Part shown: positions 33,754 to 44,200 of the stretch, one piece after another
Position numbering within the stretch: the first letter of the stretch is position 1
Layout: each line of letters begins with the position of its first letter
Assembly (NCBI GenBank): GCA_001557505.1
Contig: LSAX01000002.1
Span: 992,001 to 1,056,000, forward strand
From: Reticulascus tulasneorum
Taxonomy: Eukaryota; Ascomycota; Sordariomycetes; Glomerellales; Reticulascaceae
Reading direction: 5' to 3'
Length of the DNA stretch: 64,000 nucleotides
Notes under the pieces: model-generated
Databases searched by the model: none
The model's input: the letters and a program-made list of their open reading frames with translations, nothing else
What the model was told of the DNA's origin: nothing
Program-made: the position numbers and the translations under genes

Positions 33754-36700
33754 TCACCTTCTTCGCTTCCCGCCTCCACCACCACCGCCCTCATCAGTAG
33801 ACTGCCTCTTCCTCCCCTCCTTCCTCCAAAACTCCTTGCTCTCCTTCTTCTCCCGCGCCTCCCTCTTCTCGTCGGAATCGGCCTTCTTCTTCCGATACTC
33901 GGCCCTGCTCTCCTCCTTCTTCGCCGCCCGCTTCGCAACCTTTTCGTTCCGAATAGTCGCGAGCTGCTGCATGAGGTTCCGTGCCTTCTTCTCCTCGCCT
34001 GTCAGCACAACGGCCCGCTTCTGCAAGTACGTTTGTTTCTTCTGTTTTTTTGTTTGCACAATCTGGGACTTGAAGGGCAGGTCGGCGGCGAGCGCTCGCG
34101 GCACGCGGAGTGGATTGAAGTGGCGCGTCACGCGCTCGATCGGCCGGTATTGGCTGTTCTTGAGCTGGGGCGTGTCGATGCCCTGGTCTCGGCGGACTTC
34201 GCCCGTCAGCCGCATGCCTTGCCAGCCGATGAGATTGGTGACTGGGTTGTAGAAGCGGTGCGGTTTGATGGGGAACCAGGCTCGAAGGAAAACAATGTCG
34301 CTGAGAAGAATCTTGTCCTCAAAGGTGGCTCGGAAGTGTCCCTCGGGTTTAGATAGAGCTCGCTTGATTTGGCCTCGAATGCCTGAGACAGTCTTGATGG
34401 AAGCGCCCTCAAACTTGGCAATCTCCAGAGCTGTATTGAACATGCCTTTGATGAATGCCGTGTTCTTGTGGATCTTGGTCGCACTTCCGGTAAGCTTCAA
34501 CTTCTTCACAATCTCCGTGCTCTCATCTACGCTGAGTACCGTCCCAGTCGCCGCTATTCTGAACCCGGGATTTGCCGATGAAAAGGTCTGGAAGCAAACG
34601 AATCCAGTGTTTGGAGGTATGAGAGGACCATAGAACGTGCCGAAGCAGTGCATGTGCTCTGGGGTATACTTGAGCATTCGATTTCGCGTCCTCGAGTCCG
34701 ATATGCTGTAAATTGGTAGGGTCTGGAATCGTCTCCACCCAAGAGAAAAGACTAGGGGATCATTGGTTTTCAGAATCTTCTTGTGCCATCGGTGCCTCTT
34801 GATCCTGATTTGAACAAAGCCAAATCTGTCTTCGGTAGCTGACAACCCGCCAACAATGATTGGCATTCGCGCATTGAATGACTCCACAAACTCTGCAGGC
34901 ACGCCTTCGAGCACAAGCTTGGCATATTTGCCAGCTTTGTAGCCTTCGACGGCGACTCTTTGCCTCTCGTCGAGAGTGTCAATCTCCGCTTTGTTGATGT
35001 CGAGTTGTTTCTGAATGTTGGCTTTTTGCGAATCATACCAATCATCCTCGCCAAACTCCTGGGTTTCTCCGCCTTCTCGTCGAGCGATCGCCTTGTCATT
35101 CATAAAGCCTTCCCTGTCCTCCTCTTCGAAGCGAAGCTTGAGTTCTTCTTTCCTCCTGGCGTTTTTCTCACGCTCTGCTTCGAGAGACTCTTCGGGGCCA
35201 TGTTTTTCTCCTGTCTCAAGATCCTCAAAGACACCATCGCCTTCGTCATTCTCGTCCTCGCCATCCACACCGCCGTCTCCGTCATCGTCGTCGCCGCCAT
35301 CTGCTCCTTTGAGTAAGTCCGCAGTCGTGAATCTCCGCCTCAGTTCTTCGACCTTCTCCTCGACAGACCATTTAGCTGCGAGCTCTTCGTAATCGTAGTT
35401 TGGTATCGATCGGTCTTCTATTTGATCCTCCTTGTCTTGTTTCGACTTTTTGAAAAACTCCTCGTCATCGGATGCTTCGATATTCTCGTCTTCGTCTTCA
35501 TCGTCTTCGCCTCTCCACTTTCTTAGGACTTCCTCAGATGTCAAGGAGTCGTCGTAGATGAACCGGGCGAGATCTGACGTGTGAAATGATCGCTTTCGGC
35601 TGTGCAATTTCTTTGCCCGGTCTGCCATATTGTCCTTCCACTTCAGAGCTGCAGCTTCTTCATCAGAGTCATATTCCTCGTCGTCAGATTCCTCCTCCAG
35701 CCCTGATAATGAGCCGAGATCTGAATCACTATCGGCGAAGGCAAGATCTTCTTTGCTTTGAGACTTGTCGGCATCCTTTCGAAACATCTTTCCGAGCTTT
35801 TTCTCGCTAAACTCGGTCTCTACTTCAGAACCATCCAGATCATCGCCACTGACGAATCCCTCGTCCTCTGGGATGTCCTCGTCGGATTCCTCGTCTCGTT
35901 CCGCGAAGCGGACTTGGCGATGACTCTTCCTTCCTGTGTCATCTTCGTCTGCAATGGCCTTGATCTGCTCACCACCTTTGAAAAGCTGGACTCCCTCTTC
36001 AGTCTGACCCAGCAGCTTTCGCTCAGCTTGCAGACCGATGATGAGTTCCTCACCTTCACCCCTTTCTGTGTAGTCTGCTTCCGGATCGAAGGTAAACCCC
36101 TTTTCTCTAGTGATCCAAATAGCGTCGCCTTCAATTTTCAGTCCACTTCGATCAGACATGGGGGCATGTAGCTTCTTTTCCTTCTCGTCTAAGCGCCGCC
36201 TCGTGCTCTTGCCGGTGACCCTCGCAACTGCTTGTTCCATGGCTGGTGTAGGGCAGGGATCGGGCAGGACTTCCATACTAGCGATCGTGAAGTCACCGAG
36301 TCCCGGGATGTGGGCCCGCTGCCCTTGCGATGCGAAGCTGGTGCCTCTGAGATACCCGGCTAAAACTATCGAGCGGTCACATTTAGGGTCTTCTTCTATT
36401 TTTGTGGGGTGTGTGATATCTCGAAAACTGTCGATGATGGTATAAGGATGCGAGTTCCTCCAAATCAACGGGCGTGGGTTCTTCATAACCGAGAGATATC
36501 GGGATAAGTTGTGGATTTCGCGATCAGGGTACCGTCCATTCATGATTCCTGACAGATAAAAGAGATGTGCGCCTTGGTAGAGCTCGCTCCATAACCGCCT
36601 CTTCAGACGCTTCTTCGCCTCCTTCATGGTTTCGGGTTTTCGAAACAGGTCGAGATGTGTCAGGATACCGAAGACATTGCCGGGCATGCCGGTGGCAGCC

Positions 36701-37274
36701 AAGATATTGAGGAACTCCATGGTCTCCATCTCGAAGCCATAGTTTCCATCGATCAGTAGCAGCACGATGTCGGCAACCTTGGCGATGTCGACCATGGCCT
36801 CCAGCTCATTGGGGCATTCCACGAAGGTCAACCGCTGCTTCTTGCTGGTGACGACGGTTATAGGCCCTTGAGGGTCCGTAATTGACTCCTTTGCATATCG
36901 TCTAATTAGTGATTTGAGGAGGGTGGTCTTTCCCACTCCGGGTGGTCCAACAATGGCGACAAGTCTCGGAGGAGGGTCTTCGGGTAGCCGATCGACCTGG
37001 GGGACATGGAAACGTTTCTCTCGAATCTATAACTCATGTTTAGTATGCGATTGAAGTCACAGGGTATCATTGAGCGAGGTGCATACGTCTTGCGACCTTG
37101 CTGCTGTTCTTTGGAGTCGACCTGGATTTGAGAATGCGAAAGCCTTGGGATTTCGGTCTGGAACGGTTAGCAGTTTTCTTAAACCAGCAACAAACGCACG
37201 AGGGTACACATACCTCCAGTATGCTTCTTCTTCTCCTTCGCCTTCCGGTGAGGCTTATGCACTTGGTCCTCCAT
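33754..37274 (-). CDS. bms1: BMS1, GTPase of 40S ribosome (SSU processome) assembly
   Basis: Nucleolar GTPase that binds Rcl1 and U3 particles for early 18S rRNA processing. Exons are 37274-37214, 37157-37087 and 37026-33754; product about 1134 residues (yeast 1183). The first two small exons encode MEDQVHKPHRKAKEKKKHTG and DRNPKAFAFSNPGRLQRTAARSQD, the conserved N-terminus, which rules out any downstream start. G1 is GPPGVGKTT at residues 71-79; ECPNEL and HLDLF are G3/G4-like. The middle has long acidic runs (EESDDEEYDSDEE and others) typical of BMS1. The C-terminal part contains YSISDSRTRNRMLKYTPEHMHCFGTFYGP, the conserved BMS1/TSR1 domain, and a basic Lys/Arg tail ending KRRR, probably for nucleolar location. 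Confidence 0.95.
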
Positions 37275-37388
37275 TTTGGCGTGCTCTTTCAGTTCATCTC
37301 GCGGCAGGTCTTCTTGGTGGATTCTGATAAATATTTCGGCGGCGTTCAGAAAATTTGCTTTAGCAAGGATCTATCTTATCTTATCTGA

Positions 37389-37400
37389 CTTATCGATAAG
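37389..37400. promoter_or_regulatory. Palindrome CTTATCGATAAG upstream of BMS1
   Basis: Identical to the element upstream of RPC37. The near edge is 115 bases upstream of the BMS1 ATG. Directly next to it are two further CTTATC half-sites (37371-37386), making a small cluster. Confidence 0.5.
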
Positions 37401-38534
37401 GCAGGTCAACCACAGTCGGTAACCCCTCATCGCGCTGCCCCTCCATTCCCCGATACGATAGGTGATGCTTCAGTTCAAGGCAGGGTTTACGTTGAGCGAA
37501 GAAAAGGAACAGGGACGGTGTACATTGTTTCCGAGAGTAGAGGCTTTGAATCTTGCCAAAGCTGGTCCAGGACTTGAGGAGCGACGTACGTGTTGAACGG
37601 CTGGCGAACAGTACTTATCTTGTAATAAGAACTTCACAACGCATTCTGTTCCCAGGATGGCATTCGAGGGTCTCTGAAGGTAGCCCAAGTACAAGAGAAC
37701 ATTTTTGACTTTATATGCCTGCTAATCTACTATCAATTTTCATAATGGAGATTCGTGATTAGAACCCTCCGTAGACTGCTTCATGAAAGCTACCTTTGGA
37801 ACAGGCCATATCATTTGGCGTCCCAATCATATCCACCGGGCTTGCCCACTCCCGCCGAATCATCTCCAGAGATTGAAGCTGAAATCCGAGGTATGAATGG
37901 CGCCAGAGTTTATGCGCACGCACTCGAGTTTCCATACTATTGCAGTAGTGGCTGCTGCTCATCATGCGCGAATGGTAATTATCCGCCACCAGTCGTAACC
38001 GGTGACTTTGAACGCGCATGTGCTAGGCCGTCTAATAAGCTTGGATTGGAAATGGGAGGTAGCCGGGCCTCTCACAACTCAATTTGCAGGTTGGCTGCTT
38101 CAACCAACTCGACTACGAATGCATTAGAAAACATTTCAAACAAATCCCAGCATCCTGATTCCGCTCCCCTGCCGATACCATGACCCTCCCACGAGCTCTT
38201 CCTCCCCGCGGTGGCTTGCGTTCCTCTCCCGAGCTTCTCTCTAGCCGTTCAGCAGCAAATCGATGGTCAGATGCAAGCAGGATCTGGCGCCAATGCAAGA
38301 AATAATACACATACATGCAGCAACAGGAGGTAGGCATACGCATGACGTATGCGTGGACGTGCAGTGTGTGTCTACCACGTATAGACGGCCCCCAAGCCCA
38401 CCTACCAAGTCCACTCACACTCTTCATGGCCAGTCCCGCCGCGTCACTTTAGTGCCGGTAGGCGCCTTATTCGAACCTACCGACTGACTTGCCTCTGCCC
38501 GGAAAGAGCAGGTATGAAACCTGTGGTGGAAAGG

Positions 38535-38543
38535 TTTATAAAG
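38535..38543 (+). promoter_or_regulatory. TATA-like box of the proteinase inhibitor gene
   Basis: TTTATAAAG, 142 bases before the ATG and followed by a C/T-rich stretch where transcription probably starts. Confidence 0.5.
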
Positions 38544-38684
38544 CCCATACTCGTCCAGCCGCGTTCTCATCTCCAAGTTTCCAAGTCTCACTGCCATTCC
38601 ACATCACCACGATCTACGCTTCTTTCACACACTACCAGCAATATTACAACAAGCCGTTCCTTCAGAACCAGCTCTAACATTAAC

Positions 38685-39083
38685 ATGCCTTCCTACATCG
38701 TGAGATTCACTGCTGCGTCCTATCTCCTCGGAGAGAATGCTGACACGGGTTGTCTAGGTTACCTGCAAGGAGGATGCCACTCCCGAACAAGTTGCCGCGT
38801 ACGCTCCCATGATTCCTTGACCCCCTTGGGAAATCATCACTAACTGGCGCAGCGCAAAGCAGCATGCCATCGATCAAGGCGGCAAGATCGGCCATGAGTA
38901 CTCCCTAATCAAGGGCTTCTCGTATGTGAACCCTTCCCTCTCGAAATCTATACCCTGCTATGAACTCGCTTTCTGACTTGCTTTTCTCCCAGTGTCTCCT
39001 TCGACAAGGACTCTGTTCAGACCCTCGAGTCCCACGAGAGCATCAAGGCCGTCGAGAAGGACGCGGAGGTTCGAACACAGTAG
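38685..39083 (+). CDS. pbi2: Proteinase B inhibitor (I9 family, PBI2-like)
   Basis: Small cytosolic inhibitor of the vacuolar subtilisin proteinase B, shaped like a subtilisin propeptide. Four exons: 38685-38699 (15 bases), 38758-38798, 38853-38921 and 38993-39083. Joined they encode 71 residues starting MPSYIVTCKEDATPEQVAA and continuing AKQHAIDQGGKIGHEYSLIKGFS, with VSFDKDSVQTLESHESIKAV and the terminal VEKDAEVRTQ. This is the full usual length of the family, and IKGFSVSF is its core strand. All introns have GTGAGA, GTACGC or GTATGT donors, and the third has a CTGAC-like branch. No single frame is long enough to show the gene, so it is easily missed. Confidence 0.92.
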
Positions 39084-39467
39084 AGATGCTTCGCTCTATA
39101 TCCCTGGGCTGCGCGGGGAGCTGGTTTGAACTTGCTCGAACATGTATTGTTATCAAACACTTGTAGTTGAATATCTGCATCGTCAAGATCGCCATTGCAG
39201 CGCCATCAACAGAAACGTCTCCTAGTAACTTACACATGGTAATGAGCCCCCTCTCCCCCAAGTAAAGTCCCCCCGTAATCTTGGAAGCGATATCCCCCCC
39301 AGTAAGAAATAAATGCCCCGCGCTCGGCTTGTTGCGGCACGTGTGTGTAACCCCTACAAGGCGTTGATCGGCACCACAGCCCCCCAAAACACCTCATAGC
39401 TCCTGGGATCCCTATGACTTCATCCTCAATTCTGTAATCTTCACCGCAACAACAACACCATGCGGCC
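39084..39467. other. Region between the inhibitor and the kinase gene
   Basis: 384 bases on the same strand with 3' untranslated sequence, the next promoter and a short upstream ORF at its end (39460-39471). No further gene is seen. Confidence 0.5.
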
Positions 39468-39471
39468 ATGA
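39460..39471 (+). promoter_or_regulatory. Overlapping upstream ORF (ATG CGG CCA TGA)
   Basis: A three-codon ORF whose stop overlaps the kinase start in the string ATGA (main ATG 39468-39470, stop TGA 39469-39471). Its ATG has a strong CACCATG context. If it lies in the transcript it should limit translation of the kinase or couple it to reinitiation. Confidence 0.5.
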
Positions 39472-40889
39472 AAACCACGCGGCAATTGAGGTATATCCCC
39501 CTCGCGAGAACCCCAATTCGCGGTCTCCCTCCTCGGCGAACCTTCTCGTCCACCGTCCATGCAAAGTCCCATCAGCGGTCGCATCCTGCGCGTGTAGATG
39601 ACCATGAGATCGTTACGCTGGCGAGCAAACACCAGCACCCACTCAGCTTGGCCGACCTCGTGAAGTATGAACCTCATCTTACTCCCAATTCCCCTGCCCT
39701 GCGTTGTATATGCACGAGTAGCTGATAAGTTGTTCCAACGAGTAGACATGGTCGTCCTCCCCTGTCGGAACAATACCTCCTTTCCTCGGCGAACTTCACC
39801 CTCTCCCTCCTGCCAATCCGGCTCGCCCACCGTATCCACGCTTTGCGCAACCTCCCTTTCATAGTCGTCTCGAACCCCAACATCCGCAAGATCTACGACA
39901 ACTACGTGCATTCCCTCTCCACGCTCCTCCCCTGGTGGAATGGCGGTGAGAACGCAGTCCGGACTCTCGAGGACGAGATTCGCTTCACCGAGGTGCTCGC
40001 CGAGCTAGTTGCAACCCACACCGACACAATTCCCATTCTCGCGAGGGGGTTTCTGGAATGCAGACGCTACATCTCCTCTGCAGAGGTAACCCGATTCCTC
40101 GACGAGCACCTCCGTGCTAGAATTGGAACACGGTTGGTTGCAGAGCAGCATATCGCCCTGCACTTCAGCAGCCAGCCGCACTTCGACCCGGCCGCAAGCC
40201 CAACACCCTGCCCCGAACACCCTTCCTACATTGGCGTCATCGACACAGCTCTCCGGCCCGCTCAAACAATCGAGTCCTGCGCCGGCTTCGTCGCTGACAT
40301 CTGCGAGCTCCGCTACGGCATACGCCCACAGCTAATAATCGACGGCCAGCCCGACGCAACCTTCGCCTTCGTGCCCATGCACCTCGAGTACATCGTCACC
40401 GAGCTCCTTAAGAACGCCTTCCGCGCCTCCGTCGAGGACCGCACAAACAACGAGCCGGTCGTCGTAACAATCGCGCCGGAGCCGCCGCAGCAGACGGGTC
40501 AGCATGTGCATATACCTGTACCGAAGGAGCAGCGGGGCGAGTTCACGAGTGATTCCATCCGCCCGCTGGATGATAATGCCCCGGGTGTGACGATTCGGAT
40601 CCGCGACAGGGGAGGCGGTATTTCGCCAGAGGTCTTGCCGGATGTCTGGTCATATTCCTTCACCACCTTCTCCGAGGACGACGAGTTTCCCGGCGCCGAT
40701 AGCAATGATGGCCTAAATGTGCTATCCAACGCCAACGCAGGGGGCAGTTCGATCGCGGGTCTGGGCTACGGCCTGCCACTAAGTCGAGCCTATGCCGAGT
40801 ATTTCGGTGGCGGCATCGGGGTGCAGAGTCTCTACGGTTGGGGGACGGATGTATACCTGCGACTAAAAGGTGTCGGCAAGATACAATGA
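39468..40889 (+). CDS. Mitochondrial alpha-keto-acid dehydrogenase kinase (PDK/BCKDK family)
   Basis: Serine kinase that inactivates the E1 subunit of pyruvate or branched-chain keto-acid dehydrogenase in the matrix. Exon 1 is 39468-39664, exon 2 is 39746-40889; the 81-nt intron (GTATGA to GTAG) joins LSLADLVK to HGRPPLSEQYLLSSAN, the LVKHGRPPLS motif of the family. The product is about 446 residues. The first 40 are Arg/Ser-rich with almost no acid (RYIPLARTPIRGLPPRRTFSS), a mitochondrial presequence. ATP-site boxes are the N box HLEYIVTELLKNAFRAS, G1 DRGGGI and G2 GLGYGLPLSRAYAEYFGG. FIVVSNPNIRKIYDNYV lies in the N-terminal helical domain. It resembles yeast Pkp2 more than Pkp1 as far as I can judge; the substrate complex is not certain. 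Confidence 0.88.
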
Positions 40890-41283
40890 TTTGATTTATA
40901 CCACAGCAAGATTAAGATATCCTAGAATATATGCTCACCAAGAAATCGAGGCACGGAGGGGAAAAGAGGCAGCGGCGCAAGTCAAAGTTAGGGTCTGAAG
41001 ATATTATTCAACTACAAATAGCAGCTATATTACCATTGTTAAAACCGTCCGGAAGCCGATCGATGCGCAGCCAAGATGCCCTGTATAAACAACAAACATT
41101 TTTAAAAAGTAAAAAGAATTAGCCCCTCATAAATCTTGCAACGCCCCTAGATAGACAGAAATTTTGGCCCTGCCTCCCCTCCTCATGACACAGTGTAACT
41201 GTGATGTATATACGAACAACCGCCTCTATAAATGCAAGGGACAAAAAAGCATAGTAGGTGAATCAAGCGCCCGTTCTTCGCGC
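40890..41283. other. Convergent 3' region between the kinase and the class VII chitin synthase
   Basis: 394 AT-richer bases of 3' untranslated sequence for both genes. No gene is seen. Confidence 0.55.
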
Positions 41284-44200
41284 TCACATGTTCGCCAACT
41301 CATTGTCGATCTGCCTGTCCATGAACGTCCGCCTCTCGCCGACAAGCTCCGTCTGCAGTCTCTGCTCGACGAGCGCGCGGACCTGCTTCTTGGTCACGGT
41401 GTCGAGGTCAACTTCCCGAAGGACGGACTGGATGGCCTCGACGATCATGCCATCGTCAGGTCCGACGTTGCCGCGCTGGAAGTCGAAGGAGCTGGTGGAG
41501 TGCTCCGGGCCCATAGGGGGACGGGCGCCGCCAGAGTAGCCAAAGGCCGTGGAGGAGCGGGCCCCGAGAGCCGGAGACAGGTTGGACTGGCTGCGGAAGT
41601 TCGCCACGCTGGGGCGGTGGTTGGGAGCGTCTTGGTACGGTGACTGCATGCGTTGGATGTCGGGCATGCCGGTGCCCATGGAAACCATCGATTGTCGGTG
41701 GGTGCCCATGGGGTCGTTGTAAGGGTGGCCGATGTTGCTCATTGTGGACTGGCGGGTCATGTGGCCGAGTGCGGGCGAGTGGGATTGTGGCGGCATGAAG
41801 CTGTTTTGGCGGTTTGGCATGCCGGTCAGGACGGACCCTTGGCGGACGGAGGAGTAGACTGATTTCATGTCGTCCATCTCGTACTGGTCATCGAAGCCCA
41901 TATCGTGCTGCTTCTCTGGGTGGCCACCGCGGCGTCCGGGGAGGTTGTTGGACATGGCGTAGTCGTCCCATCGCTGGAGAGGGATGCTTCGGGGGTCGTA
42001 GCCTTCGTCATCCACAGCGACAACCTGCTTATTGCCCTTCTCGCCTATAACGATACGCGTGTTACCCCATGTGAAGTTGTCCTGGTTCCAGAAGGAGTAA
42101 ATCGGTAGGACGAAGGAGTAGATGGGGAACGCCAGGATGTAGATGATCATCCAGCCGATGTGCTGCCATTTTCTCTTGAGGATGAAAACCAGGGCTTGAA
42201 GACCGTACACGGCTGCTATCATGATAATCGAGATCAAGGGGAACTGTCCACTGTTGGTGGCCAGTCTGTAGATCAAATAACCAAGGTAGACGCAGGTGGC
42301 AGGGAGGATGATCGTTCCGAACAGATCGATGAAGACGACGAAGCGCATGCTGAAGCAGCAGAACCCGCACATTTCCTTGAGGGACATGAGCTCGACCAGG
42401 TTGTGGATCGTGGAGTTGATCCATCGTCGACGCTGAGAGAGCAGGACGCTCCAGGATTCCGGCGCCGCGGTTTCACAGTAGGCGTCGGGGATGAACTTGT
42501 ATGACATGGAAGGGAAGTGCTTGGTCATGAGAGTGGTGAGGTAACGATCCTCTCCAAGAGACAACAAATTCTTCTTGTGCAGGGTGTCGACGTCGCAGAC
42601 GCTATACTCCTTGATGACGGCATCAGAGATAATGACAGGCTTGCCCTTGTCGACTGTTCGAAGACGATACATAGAGAAACTAGAAGAGTGTTAGTCAAGT
42701 TGGAACCATATGCAAGATTACAGCGGAACGTACCATCCGGGCAAACAAGTGACACTGCCGAAGAGAGATTCAAAAGCCTTGGCCAAGTGATGGGAAATGA
42801 AGTACTCGTAGACTTGGATCATGGTCCACCAAGTCTTCTCGTCGTTTTGCAGTGCGGTCTCGCCACAAATACCGGCGATCTTAGCATCATTGGCACAAGC
42901 AGCAACCAGGCGATTGAGCGAATCCTCGCGGACGCAAGTATCGGCATCAACCATTAGGAGGTACTCGTACAGTTCAGGATCCACACCGATTATGTTGTTG
43001 ATCTGGTGGAACATTTCCAGTTCGAGAGGGTTCATTGGAGAGCGATGGTGGACTCTGTTGAGGAAGCTCATGACCAGGATTTGAGAGTCGCGCTTGCCTC
43101 GGTTACCGGGCTTGGCCTTGACCTGCTCAGATTCCTTGCCAACCTTGACGACGACAATGTACGGGACGACATTGCCTTCATACTCGTAGAGACCGGAGTA
43201 GACTTTGCCATAGTTGAGTTGTTCGCTGCCAGATCCAACGGACTTGAATGGCAATGCCGGCGGGTCAATCTTAGGGTCGACTCCGAGGATATCCAAGACA
43301 ATCTTGGGCGTCGGACGATCATTGCCTTGACCGACGATGACACCATCGCAGACAACGAAGATGAGCTTCCTCTTGTTATCATACTGAAGAGCAGTAAGAG
43401 AGTCGAGGGCCTTTCGCAGCGAATCTTCGCCTTCTGTGTAGGCAGGAACCTGGCAGATGACGAATTTATCCTGAGGAGCAGGTCGTCTCTTTGACCCGAA
43501 TTGTAGGGCAGACAAAAACTTGACCAAGATGACGGCACAGAGGATGATGGTAAAGGCCAGGAGAAGATAGTTGTTGACCTGGCACTTTGCGGAGTAGCGG
43601 AAATCCGGGATTCCAACGTAGAACAAATTCTTGATGCAGTTCAAGCTGTTCAGAGCGGAAGCGTTCTCGGTACCGTTGCTTGCAGCAGCTTCGAAGATGT
43701 TATCCCAAAGTTCCGTGACGTCGCTGCCGGCATTGTTCTTAACAACCGTCACCAGCTTTTCATTGAGAAACTCGTAAGTTGCGACATTCGGCATCAAGTC
43801 TTGGGTGTGGATGTAGTCCGTCAAGTCGTAAATGGCTCCTTTGTAGATAACCCACGGGCGGCTGTCGTCCTGTCCTTGGCTTTTAACCGTGCCAGTCGAC
43901 CAGACCAGGTCTCCGTGATAATACTCCTTGATTCGCGGTTGGAAATACTTGCTGTACCATTCGGGATCCGACAAACGACTGTTGGGGTCGGTGTTGTAAA
44001 AGCCCGAAGTGTGAATACCTATAACGAACTCTGGGGTATTGTTTGCAATAAGCTGGGTTCTTTCAGAAATTCCGAGGCCGGGGCAAGCGAGCTGCAATGG
44101 GGGTACAAAGTACGCGTCCATGTTCAAGCCAGCAAAATCCAGCATGTTGTCACTGCTAGTCTTGATAGCGGTATCGCTGTGCTGTAGCTTATAAAACTTG

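Larger units (their letters stand above)
37275..38684. other. Divergent upstream region of BMS1 and the proteinase inhibitor
   Basis: About 1.4 kb. Near BMS1 it holds repeated CTTATC motifs and the 12-bp palindrome (separate entry). Near the inhibitor there is a TATA-like box and a C/T-rich leader. No gene is seen between them. Confidence 0.55.
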
